Shown one piece after another: positions 7,952 to 17,187 of a stretch of DNA of 40,054 bases (position 1 is the first letter of the stretch; each line of letters starts with the position of its first letter). The position numbers and the translations under genes are program-made. The notes under the pieces are model-generated. The model worked only from the letters and a program-made list of their open reading frames with translations. It was not told the DNA's origin and ran no database searches. The DNA is from Chlorobaculum sp. (GTDB lineage Bacteria; Bacteroidota; Chlorobiia; Chlorobiales; Chlorobiaceae). Location of the stretch: contig JAAXWU010000006.1 in the NCBI GenBank assembly GCA_013334855.1, positions 1-40,054 on the forward strand, read 5' to 3'.

Positions 7952-9484
7952 ATGCTCGAACAGATCAGGAATACCCATCCGCTTGTCTACAAACACTTTA
8001 GTGCGTTGCCGGACGGAGAGCGCCACTTGCGCACAGTGCTCTCAATCGACCGCTACTGGGAGAATCTCGATCTTCCCGTGCCGGATGTAATCCGCGATGG
8101 CTCGCGCCTTCCCGCCGACGCACGAATCGACGAGGAGTGCGACATGCTCTACGCTGGCGGCACGCTGGGCCTGTTGCACGCGGCGGTGATGGCCAGACAG
8201 TACGGGCGCAAGGTGACGGTGATCGACCGCGCCGAGCCGGGGCGCACCACCCGCGACTGGAACATCTCGCGCCGCGAGTTGCTGCGCCTCGCCGACACCG
8301 GGGTGTTCATGCAGGCGGAACTTGACTCGACCATCGTGCGGCAGTACAGAACCGGCTGGGTGGAGTTCCACGCGCCCGCCGTCCGGCGCAAGCGCCTTTA
8401 CATGGAGGAGGTGCTCGACTGCGCGGTCGATGCCGACAGGCTGCTCGGCATGGCGCGGGAGAAGGTGGCGACCAGCGCGGGTTCAACGGTTGCCGGTCAC
8501 ACGCACTTCGTCGCCTGCTACCGGTTCCCGGATCACCTCGTCGTGCAGATCGAGGAGTCGTCGGGCGCGACGCGCTACTTACGGACGCAGGTGGTCGTGG
8601 ATGCGATGGGCATCGTTTCGCCGATAGCCATGCAGCTCAACCGTGGCCGCCCGCAAACGCACGTCTGCCCGACGGTTGGCACCATCGCGAGTGGCTTCGA
8701 GGATGCCGTGTTCGATGTCGGCGAAATTCTCGCCAGCACCGAAAACGCCGAGGTCTCCGGCAAGCGCGGACGGCAGCTCATCTGGGAGGGATTTCCGGCA
8801 AAAGGCGACGAGTACATCACTTACCTCTTTTTCTACGACAAGGTCGATTCGCCGAACGACAAGACGCTGCTCGGCCTCTTCGAGGCGTACTTCCGCAAGC
8901 TGCCGGAGTACAAGAGGCCGGGGGCGAATTTCACGATTCACCGCCCGGTTTACGGCATCATCCCGGCGTATTTTCACGACGGCGCGGGGTGCACGCGGGT
9001 AGTGTCGGATGAGCGCATCGCGCTGCTCGGCGACGCGGCCTCGCTCGCCTCGCCACTCACCTTCTGCGGCTTCGGCTCGCTGGTGCGCAACCTCGGGCGC
9101 ATGACCTCCGGCCTCGACCGGGCGATGCGCGACGGTCGCCTCGGCGCGATGGAGCTGGCCAGGATCAGCGCATACGAGCCGAACGTGGCCACGATGGCAA
9201 ACCTCATGAAATACATGTGTTACGACCCGGAGAGTGACGATCCCGGCTTCGTCAACGAGATGATGAACGAGGTGATGATCGTGCTTGACGAGATGCCGCC
9301 GCGCTACCGGCAGGCGATGTTCCGCGACGAGATGAAGGTCGAGGAGCTGGTGACGGTGATGCTGAAGCTGGCGTGGCGATACCCGAAAATTCTCAAGGTC
9401 ACCTGGGACAAACTCGGCGTCGGTGGCTCGATCGGCTTCATGAAAAACCTCGCCGGTTGGGCGATGAGTCAATCATCGAAATAG
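7952..9484 (+). CDS. cruA: CruA-type lycopene cyclase (FAD-dependent)
   Basis: A 510-residue flavoprotein. I start it at the ATG at 7952, which has GGAG eight bases upstream, instead of 7883, which lies inside lolD. Near the N-terminus a dinucleotide-binding segment reads CDMLYAGGTLGLLHAAVMAR and ends with VTVIDRAEPG. It is followed by the CruA-type TRDWNISRRELLRLADTGVF. A second flavin-contact motif, ALLGDAASLASPLTFCGFGS, is in the C-terminal half. CruA cyclises lycopene to gamma- or beta-carotene, a step in chlorobactene synthesis in green sulfur bacteria. It is the main clue to the host. The assignment rests on remembered family motifs; CruB or another FAD oxidoreductase is less likely. 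Confidence 0.78.
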   Translation: MLEQIRNTHPLVYKHFSALPDGERHLRTVLSIDRYWENLDLPVPDVIRDGSRLPADARIDEECDMLYAGGTLGLLHAAVMARQYGRKVTVIDRAEPGRTTRDWNISRRELLRLADTGVFMQAELDSTIVRQYRTGWVEFHAPAVRRKRLYMEEVLDCAVDADRLLGMAREKVATSAGSTVAGHTHFVACYRFPDHLVVQIEESSGATRYLRTQVVVDAMGIVSPIAMQLNRGRPQTHVCPTVGTIASGFEDAVFDVGEILASTENAEVSGKRGRQLIWEGFPAKGDEYITYLFFYDKVDSPNDKTLLGLFEAYFRKLPEYKRPGANFTIHRPVYGIIPAYFHDGAGCTRVVSDERIALLGDAASLASPLTFCGFGSLVRNLGRMTSGLDRAMRDGRLGAMELARISAYEPNVATMANLMKYMCYDPESDDPGFVNEMMNEVMIVLDEMPPRYRQAMFRDEMKVEELVTVMLKLAWRYPKILKVTWDKLGVGGSIGFMKNLAGWAMSQSSK

Positions 9485-9521
9485 CGCGATTGCTTCGGGA
9501 ATTAAAACTCTTAAACAATTG

Positions 9522-9580
9522 CCCCGGACTTCAGTCCGGGGTATGCGAATAAAGCATAAAAACTATTGGCTTTAGCCCAA
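9522..9580. repeat. Cluster of three hairpins (REP-like) between cruA and ligA
   Basis: A near-perfect CCCCGGACT-TC-AGTCCGGGG hairpin is followed by a small ATGC/GCAT hairpin and then by ATTGGCTTTAGCCCAAT, which folds with one bulged base. No long T-run follows, so a simple terminator is less likely than a REP-like element. It may still protect or end the cruA transcript. Confidence 0.65.
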
Positions 9581-9593
9581 TCTCTTACAATGA

Positions 9594-11657
<2,064 letters not shown>

Positions 11658-11683
11658 GATGGGGAAATGTTTGTTGATTTTGT

Positions 11684-11806
11684 TTGTCATTCTGAGTCCG
11701 ACGAAGTCGGGCGAAGAATCCAGAAAAATCTTATAAGACATTATAGAATAATCGATTATTTCGAATCTCCGAAAATTGGATTCTTCACTGCCTTCAGAAT
11801 GACAAA
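11684..11806. repeat. Dispersed palindromic repeat (GTCATTCTGAG family), copy 1
   Basis: TTTGTCATTCTGAGTCCGAC at the left and CTTCAGAATGACAAA at the right form inverted ends, with GAAGAATCC and GGATTCTTC as a second inner pair. A related copy lies at 33362-33460. The unit sits 27 bases after ligA and could form a long hairpin. The remainder of the 11658-11954 spacer shows no gene. Confidence 0.75.
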
Positions 11807-11954
11807 CGAAACAAATATCTTTGTAGGGACGGCTCTTGTGGCCGTCCTCCTGTCATGATGCTGCCCACACAGAATATGCATGGAATTTTGCAATCGTCAT
11901 TATCGGTGTTATGTTCAGAAAAACCCCAGACAAGATTGACGCGAGGTAACGACA

Positions 11955-12206
11955 ATGAATCCGAGAGTTAGCAAGGTCACACCGCTGGAAGAATACAAAC
12001 TTCGTATCGAGTTCAACAACGGAGAGACCGGAGAATACGATTGCACGCCTTTGCTTGAGTTCGGCGTGTTTAAAGAGCTGAAGAATGTTCAGTATTTCAA
12101 ATCGGTAACGGTAGTTGGCGGGACTGTTGCTTGGCCGAATGAGCAGGATATTTGCCCAGATACGTTGTATCTGGATTCGATAAGACTTTCGGAAAAAAGA
12201 GCATAA
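11955..12206 (+). CDS. DUF2442 family protein
   Basis: An 83-residue protein with the DUF2442 pattern: VTPLEEYKLRIEFNNGETGEYD, LLEFGVFKEL, then VAWPNEQDICPDTLYLDS near the C-terminus. DUF2442 proteins are small and often paired with a DUF4160 partner in toxin-antitoxin-like loci. No such partner is present here. The next gene, a DUF2971 protein, starts 11 bases after the stop, so the two are probably cotranscribed. Function unknown. Confidence 0.8.
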   Translation: MNPRVSKVTPLEEYKLRIEFNNGETGEYDCTPLLEFGVFKELKNVQYFKSVTVVGGTVAWPNEQDICPDTLYLDSIRLSEKRA

Positions 12207-12217
12207 TTAAATTGGAT

Positions 12218-12913
12218 ATGAAAAAATATTACAAGTACAAGTCATTGAAAAATCTGGATCATGTGCTTGATATTTTAACAAATGCAAGACTTTATTGTTC
12301 TGAATATAGTCGGCTGAATGATCCGGCTGAAGGTGAGTTTCAAGCCAAAGTTTTATTATCGTTTGATCGTGGGAAATACTTGAGCAAAGATAATGTGACT
12401 ACACACTATACTAGAGGAAATTGGTCAGATGAACTAGAGCCAGAGTATAAAGAATTTATTAGAGCATTACAGGAGAAGTATTTAGTATGCAGTTTGTCAA
12501 AGACCTTTAAAAGCATTCCTTTGTGGGCGTATTACGCCGAATCATTTTCTGGAATATGTATTGAGGTCGTGCCAAAAAATGAGTCAGAGTTTACTGATGT
12601 TATTTATAATTCAGATTATCCCACATGTTTGTTTGATCCAAAGAAGATTTCTGTTAATTCAATCGAAGAAAATATCGATCGGGAAATAAAAAAATCATTA
12701 ACATACAAAGGCTCTCATTGGAGGGTAGAAAAAGAAGTTCGACTATTATGGCAAGAACCTTATTTCGATAATATTCACCCTATTAAAAAGGTGTATTGTG
12801 GTTCAAGAATAGATGGGAGTCACTTTGAACTATTTAGAAAATTATTTCCAGATATTGAATTTATTCGAACGAGAATATCGAACTCAAGCCCTAAGATAAT
12901 TACAATCAAATAG
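12218..12913 (+). CDS. DUF2971 family protein
   Basis: A 231-residue protein. I start it at the ATG at 12218; the ORF-track start at 12152 lies within the previous gene. It has the DUF2971 layout: KYYKYKSLKNLDHVLDILTN, SEYSRLNDPAEGEF, SIPLWAYYAESFSGICIEV and SHWRVEKEVRLLW. The family is often found in variable regions and is sometimes linked to phage resistance, but its activity is not established. The gene is visibly richer in A and T than ligA or pdxJ, a sign of horizontal transfer. The truncated LOG-like relic begins 12 bases after its stop. Confidence 0.75.
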   Translation: MKKYYKYKSLKNLDHVLDILTNARLYCSEYSRLNDPAEGEFQAKVLLSFDRGKYLSKDNVTTHYTRGNWSDELEPEYKEFIRALQEKYLVCSLSKTFKSIPLWAYYAESFSGICIEVVPKNESEFTDVIYNSDYPTCLFDPKKISVNSIEENIDREIKKSLTYKGSHWRVEKEVRLLWQEPYFDNIHPIKKVYCGSRIDGSHFELFRKLFPDIEFIRTRISNSSPKIITIK

Positions 12914-12925
12914 CAATCATAACTC

Positions 12926-13035
12926 ATGGAACCGCATTATCGTGTAACTATTTTCGGGTCGGCGCGGATCAGCGAGGGGGATAAGGAGTATCGCGATGTG
13001 TATGAAATCGCTCGGGGGCTGAATGCTGTGGAGGT
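12926..13035 (+). pseudogene. N-terminal remnant of a LOG/lysine-decarboxylase-like protein
   Basis: An ATG at 12926 opens [20 protein letters not shown] followed by [13 protein letters not shown], the first strand and helix of LOG-family (TIGR00725/TIGR00730-like) nucleotide phosphoribohydrolases. The match stops at about 13035, where the sequence changes frame and becomes a mazF remnant. Only the first 35 or so codons survive. This is a recombination junction, not a working gene. Confidence 0.65.
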
Positions 13036-13287
13036 AGATCAAGACCATGCGTTGTCATATCGCCTGACGATATGTCCCCGTTGCGGACGGTGATCGTCGC
13101 CCCTATGATCTCGAAAGTGGTCGCCTTTCCGACACGGATCGCCTGCACATTTCAGGACAAAGAGGGGCTGATAGTGCTCGATCAGATCAGATCGGTTGAT
13201 AAAACAAGGCTTATCAGAAAGCTCGGAGTCATCGCGGAAAACACCCAAACCGCTATCGTCAACTGCCTGCAAGAGCTGTTCGCATAA
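13035..13287 (+). pseudogene. mazF: 5'-truncated mazF toxin remnant, copy 1
   Basis: From about 13036 the frame reads [26 protein letters not shown] and continues through TFQDKEGLIVLDQIRSVDK to LQELFA and a stop at 13287. This is the body and C-terminus of a MazF/PemK-type mRNA endonuclease. The N-terminal strand with the start is missing and is replaced by the LOG remnant. The internal ATG at 13072 in the ORF track would give a fold without its first strand, so activity is unlikely. A second, inverted copy is at 16172-16498. Confidence 0.8.
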
Positions 13288-13343
13288 CATCTTCCCGCAC
13301 CATATTTTTTCCCGAAATCGAAATCACCAATCCGCCTCGCGCT

Positions 13344-13511
13344 TCAGAACGTCAGTCTGCCGGTTGAGATCATGACGCCGATAATCAGGCGGTAAACGAT
13401 GAAAATCATGGTCGTGTGACGCTTGAGGTAAGTCAAAAGAAAAGCGATGGAGAGAACGGCGATGATGAAGGCGGCGAAGGTCGTGGCGGCGAGGTTATGA
13501 TGCTGTCAATA
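13344..13511 (-). pseudogene. uppP: Duplicated 3' end of uppP
   Basis: Read leftwards from 13511, this stretch encodes NLAATTFAAFIIAVLSIAF, LKRHTTMIFIVYRLIIG and STGRL before a stop. It matches the C-terminus of the intact UppP at 15269-16117, apart from point changes, a one-base loss near its start and a 12-base deletion. No upstream part of uppP is present. It is one arm of the inverted duplication and was not on the ORF track. Confidence 0.85.
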
Positions 13512-13850
13512 CGAAGTATAGCACTGGCCCAACAGCCAAGCTCCCGAAACAAGCTCTCCTGACTTCATACATAAACCCCCGCAAACGCAACAAAGACGAA
13601 GGTGCGCCATGAAAACAGGTCTGTAATAGAGAGGTTCTCCAAAGGATTGCCGGGATCTGCATCTTGATGACCCACAAGAAGGCTGACACGCAGCTTTTGC
13701 CCCAGAATCATATCACGGTTCCATCCCGCCGTTGATCTCGCATTCCCCCACCCTATCACCCTCCCCGTCGCTGATTTTACGGTTTGTTTCTTTTGTTTTG
13801 CCTATCTTCCCCCTTGCCATTCAATGAACATCGTACACGAAACCACGACC
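13512..13850. other. Spacer upstream of pdxJ with a possible relic
   Basis: No convincing gene. A leftward frame around 13565-13759 reads [20 protein letters not shown] and then a hydrophobic stretch. It looks like a decayed membrane protein but I cannot name it. The region just before 13824 should carry the pdxJ promoter. Confidence 0.4.
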
Positions 13851-14564
13851 ATGAGACTTGCCGTCAATATTGACCATATCGCCACGTTGCGTAACGCCCG
13901 AAACGAAGGGCATCCTGATCCCGTCGAAGCCGCCCTGCTCGCCGAACGGAACGGCGCGGCAGGCATCGTCTGCCATCTTCGCGAAGATCGCCGCCACATC
14001 AAGGACGACGACCTCGCCCGGCTGCGGGAGGAGATTACGACCAAGCTCGATCTTGAAATGGCGATGACCGACGAGATGCAGGCCGTCGCGCTTGCGGTCA
14101 AACCCGAACTCGTCACGCTCGTGCCCGAAAAGCGCGAGGAGCTGACCACTGAGGGGGGATTCGCCATCAAGAAGCACTTCACCCGCCTTGCCGAATTCGT
14201 CAAGCCGTTGCGCGACAAGGAGATCGGCGTCAGCATCTTCATCGAGCCGGAGGAGGAGTCGATCCAGCTCGCCGCCGAAGCCGGGGCGAATATCGTGGAG
14301 TTTCACACCGGCACCTACTCACTCCTCGCTGGCGACGAAGAGAGAGCTGCGGAGCTGGAACGCATCCGCACCTCGGCGCGTGTCGCCCGCGAAATGGGGC
14401 TGACGGTGGTCGCCGGGCATGGCCTCAGCGTGCTGAACATCGCGCCGTTCCGGGAGCTGCGCGACATCGAGGAGGTGAGCATCGGCCACGCCATCATCTC
14501 CCGCGCCGTCTTCATCGGCCTTCCAGCGGCCATTCAGGAAATTCTCGACCTCATCCGCCGATAA
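13851..14564 (+). CDS. pdxJ: Pyridoxine 5'-phosphate synthase PdxJ
   Basis: A 237-residue TIM-barrel enzyme that condenses 1-deoxy-xylulose 5-phosphate with 3-amino-2-oxopropyl phosphate to make pyridoxine 5'-phosphate (DXP-dependent vitamin B6 pathway). Hallmarks are [17 protein letters not shown] at the N-terminus, [27 protein letters not shown], and the C-terminal [10 protein letters not shown] and [15 protein letters not shown] favour the ATG at 13851 because family members begin at MRLAVNIDH; 13824 adds nine residues and neither start has a good Shine-Dalgarno site. rdgB begins five bases after its stop, so the genes are cotranscribed. Confidence 0.97.
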   Translation: MRLAVNIDHIATLRNARNEGHPDPVEAALLAERNGAAGIVCHLREDRRHIKDDDLARLREEITTKLDLEMAMTDEMQAVALAVKPELVTLVPEKREELTTEGGFAIKKHFTRLAEFVKPLRDKEIGVSIFIEPEEESIQLAAEAGANIVEFHTGTYSLLAGDEERAAELERIRTSARVAREMGLTVVAGHGLSVLNIAPFRELRDIEEVSIGHAIISRAVFIGLPAAIQEILDLIRR

Positions 14565-14569
14565 TCGAT

Positions 14570-15250
14570 ATGGAAGTACAGCACCCCGACATCACCATCG
14601 TTCTGGCCACCGGCAACAAGGACAAGGTTCGCGAGCTGAAGCCCGTGCTCGAAGGTCTCGCCAGCGGCATCCACGTCCGCTCGCTCCATGACCTCGGCCT
14701 CGACATCGAGGTCGAGGAGACCGAGCCAACGCTCGAAGGCAACGCCAAACTCAAAGCGGAGGCGATTTTCGAGCTGGTCGCGCCGCGCCTCGACTGGTTC
14801 ATCGCGCTTGCCGACGACACCGGCCTCGAAGTTGACGCGCTTGGCGGCGCGCCCGGCGTCTACTCCGCCCGCTACGCGCCCGTGCCGGAAGGGGTGACGC
14901 GCACCTACGCGGACAACGTCCGCCACCTGCTCTCGGAGATGAGCGGCAAGAGCGAGCGCACGGCCCGCTTCCGGACGGTCATCGCCATGAAGGGCCGCCT
15001 GCCCGCGCCGGAGGGCGGCGCGATGGTGATCGACGATACCACCGACGGGCAGATCGACGGCGTCATCACCACCGAGCCGCAGGGCGATGGCGGCTTCGGC
15101 TACGATCCGGTCTTCGCGCCGGAGGGGATGGAACGCACCTTCGCCCAGCTCACCATCGACGAAAAAAACCGCATCAGTCACCGCGGACGCGCCGTCATGG
15201 CCGCCGCCCGGCGCATCGGCGAGTTCCTCTCGCGATGCGAAATTCAGTAA
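14570..15250 (+). CDS. rdgB: RdgB/HAM1 non-canonical purine NTP pyrophosphatase
   Basis: A 226-residue cytosolic enzyme that hydrolyses XTP, dITP and ITP to monophosphates, keeping damaged purines out of nucleic acids. Visible motifs are the N-terminal VLATGNKDKVRELKPVL, LEGNAKLKAEA, the catalytic/metal region LADDTGLEVDALGGAPGVYSAR, GFGYDPVFAPEG and the C-terminal KNRISHRGRA. Length fits the family with a slightly extended middle. It is five bases after pdxJ and 18 bases before uppP. Confidence 0.95.
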   Translation: MEVQHPDITIVLATGNKDKVRELKPVLEGLASGIHVRSLHDLGLDIEVEETEPTLEGNAKLKAEAIFELVAPRLDWFIALADDTGLEVDALGGAPGVYSARYAPVPEGVTRTYADNVRHLLSEMSGKSERTARFRTVIAMKGRLPAPEGGAMVIDDTTDGQIDGVITTEPQGDGGFGYDPVFAPEGMERTFAQLTIDEKNRISHRGRAVMAAARRIGEFLSRCEIQ

Positions 15251-15268
15251 CCGAAGCCACAAGCGTCA

Positions 15269-16117
15269 ATGAACCTCATTCAGGCCATCATTCTCGGCAT
15301 CGTACAGGGACTTACCGAATTTTTGCCCATCAGCAGCTCGGCCCATCTGCGCATCGTCCCGGAATTCATGGGGATGCAGGATCCCGGCGCGGCATTCACG
15401 GCGATCATCCAGATCGGCACGTTGCTGGCGGTGATGATCTACTTCGCCAAAGACATCGCCAGCATCACCGGCGCGGTGATTACAGGCCTCCTCAAAGGGA
15501 AGCCACTTGGCACGGACGAAGCGCGGACGGGATGGATGATCGCTGTCGGCACCGTGCCGATTGTCATCTTCGGCCTGCTCTTCAAGCACGAGATCGAAAC
15601 CACGCTGCGTTCGCTCTACATCGTGTCGGCATCGATGATCGGCCTGGCCCTCGTGCTGGTCGTGGCCGAACAGCACACCAAAAACCGCAACCGTGATGGC
15701 CGCAGGGGCAAATCGATCAAGGAGATCGGCTGGACGGACGCCATCATCATCGGCCTGGCCCAGGCGCTGGCGCTCATTCCCGGCTCGTCGCGCTCCGGCG
15801 TCACCATCACCGGCGGCCTCTTCCGCAACCTCGACCGCGAAACCGCCGCACGCTTCTCGTTCCTGCTCTCGCTCCCCTCGGTCTTCGCCGCCGGAATGCT
15901 CGAACTGTACGACATTCGTCATGATCTCATGACCTCGATGGACAACATCATCAACCTCGCCGCCGCGACCGTCGCCGCCTTCATCTTCGGCTATCTCTCC
16001 ATCGCGTTTCTTTTGGCCTACCTCAAGCGTCACACGACCATGGTCTTCATCGTCTACCGCCTGATTCTCGGCGTCAGCCTCATCGTCCTGATCTCGACCG
16101 GCAGACTCCAGCCCTGA
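15269..16117 (+). CDS. uppP: Undecaprenyl-diphosphatase UppP (BacA)
   Basis: A 282-residue polytopic inner-membrane phosphatase that recycles undecaprenyl diphosphate to the monophosphate carrier for cell-wall and polysaccharide synthesis; overexpression of the family gives bacitracin resistance. Both active-site motifs are present: TEFLPISSSAHLRI near residues 17-30 and ALIPGSSRSGVTIT near 170. Several hydrophobic helices follow, to the end STGRLQP. It is the third gene after pdxJ and rdgB. Its last 170 or so bases are duplicated in inverted orientation at 13344-13511. Confidence 0.95.
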   Translation: MNLIQAIILGIVQGLTEFLPISSSAHLRIVPEFMGMQDPGAAFTAIIQIGTLLAVMIYFAKDIASITGAVITGLLKGKPLGTDEARTGWMIAVGTVPIVIFGLLFKHEIETTLRSLYIVSASMIGLALVLVVAEQHTKNRNRDGRRGKSIKEIGWTDAIIIGLAQALALIPGSSRSGVTITGGLFRNLDRETAARFSFLLSLPSVFAAGMLELYDIRHDLMTSMDNIINLAAATVAAFIFGYLSIAFLLAYLKRHTTMVFIVYRLILGVSLIVLISTGRLQP

Positions 16118-16431
16118 CGCGCAAGGTTGATGGGCGATGTTGGTTGAGATAAATGAATCCTGAGGAGAGAGCTGTGCGAACATCTCCTGCTGGAAGTTGA
16201 TGATTGTGAGCTGGATGTTTTCCGAAATCACTCCGAGCTTTTTAACCAGCTTTGATTTTTCGACCGATCTGATCTGATCCAGCTCAATCAGCCCCTCCTT
16301 GTCCTGAAATGTGCAGGCGACTCGCATCGAAAAAGCAAAGCCTTTCGAGATCATCTACGCGACGATCACCGTCCGCAACGGGGACATCTCATCCGGCGAA
16401 ATGACGGTGCATGGCCTCGTTTTCCTGATCT
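15941..16431. repeat. Right arm of the inverted duplication (uppP 3' end + mazF)
   Basis: The 3' end of intact uppP and the convergent mazF remnant match the reverse complement of 13035-13511. Together the arms bracket pdxJ, rdgB and most of uppP. Because this arm contains the complete uppP end and a mazE-mazF junction further right, it is probably the original and the left arm the copy. Confidence 0.8.
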
Positions 16432-16498
16432 CGGGGCCTTGCGTCGGATCGAGCTGAACCAGCCACATGTCGAACTGCTGAATCTCCGCCTTTACCAC
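16172..16498 (-). pseudogene. mazF: mazF toxin with an in-frame stop, copy 2
   Basis: A GTG at 16498, with GGGGAGC just upstream, opens VVKAEIQQFDMWLVQLDPTQ and continues to LRTVIVA, the true N-terminus of a MazF/PemK toxin. Codon 48 is TAG (16357-16355) where the other copy has a proline codon. Beyond it the frame resumes as MISKGFAFSMRVACTFQDK and runs to QQEMFA at about 16175. The expected stop after EMFA is missing, so the frame reads on. The toxin is therefore interrupted. The GTG overlaps the stop of the mazE remnant. Confidence 0.85.
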
Positions 16499-16710
16499 TC
16501 CCGCTCCCCATCTTCAGCAGCAAAGCGTCGATCCACACCTGCTCTCCGGTGCTCAACGAGGGCTTTGATGCCGCCTTTCAAACTGCTCTTTCCATCGCGC
16601 TCTCGGAGTTCTGTATACCGGACGGATCAGCCGCACGTCTTCGACAACCTGAAACTCCGGCTCTTTACCGCACCCCATTTCGCTTGCTCGATAATCACTT
16701 CAGGAACCCT
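16492..16710 (-). pseudogene. mazE: Decayed mazE-type antitoxin
   Basis: Upstream of mazF, pieces of an antitoxin can be read in different frames: EVIIEQAKWGA, then EFQVVEDVRLIRPVYRTPRA with RWKEQF, then a tail ending EDGEREW and TAA (16494-16492). The RLIRPV-PRA-W pattern and acidic end ending in W are typical of MazE/AbrB-type antitoxins. At least two frameshifts separate the pieces. The TAA overlaps the mazF GTG, preserving the ancestral coupling. Confidence 0.55.
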
Positions 16711-16807
16711 GCCCCCTATACGTCACAGCTCAATCGAGGGCGAACATGCGGCTCCGCCCATACACATGTATAATGGAGCTTTCCTGATCGCGCCGATACG
16801 TCACTCC

Positions 16808-16957
16808 GCGAAATACGCTTTCAAGCTTTTCGTCGGTCATCGTCATGACTTTGTCGCCTTTGTTCGGGTTGACCGGGCAGACTTCGCCGAACTCTTCGGT
16901 GAACTGGAACGCATCGACCCGGCGACGCTCTGGCGAAAACGCAAGCAGCTCGGCATC
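16808..16957 (-). pseudogene. C-terminal fragment of a 2-Cys peroxiredoxin
   Basis: Leftward frame with RRRVDAFQFTEEFGEVCPVN followed by NKGDKVMTMTDEKLESVF. This is the C-terminal segment of a typical 2-Cys peroxiredoxin containing the resolving cysteine (GEVCP). The thioredoxin-fold body with the peroxidatic cysteine is absent. The longer ORF of 135 residues on the track joins this piece to unrelated sequence. I saw nothing else firm in 16711-17187. Confidence 0.6.
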
Positions 16958-17187
16958 CGCTGATGGGGTGCTTGCGTATTGCAAGGTCGGGATGATGCGG
17001 CCATTGTTTAATGCAATGAATCGGCATCTCTGACGAAAAGAGATCGCCCTCCCCAAACCCGCGTCTATCAAGGCTCTCCACATTTTGCATAAATCGTGGC
17101 CCGATTTTTGAGGGGTCAATGCTCTGAGGAATGACATCGGATCAGTGACGCCGGTCTTCCTGGGGTTTCCACAATCACCGCATTGAC

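Larger units (their letters stand above)
13035..13511. repeat. Left arm of an inverted duplication (mazF relic + uppP 3' end)
   Basis: Reverse-complemented, this segment lines up with 15941-16431: the uppP 3' end, a short spacer, then mazF on the opposite strand. Shared tracts include CTGCACATTTCAGGACAA in mazF and ACCTCAAGCGTCACACGACC in uppP. Similarity starts abruptly near 13035 and ends near 13511. Confidence 0.8.

Noticed and set aside
15266-16354. 362-residue minus ORF across uppP, listed as one protein
   Set aside because: Only its first 60 residues are real (mazF remnant after the TAG); the rest is uppP antisense kept open because the mazF stop has been lost.
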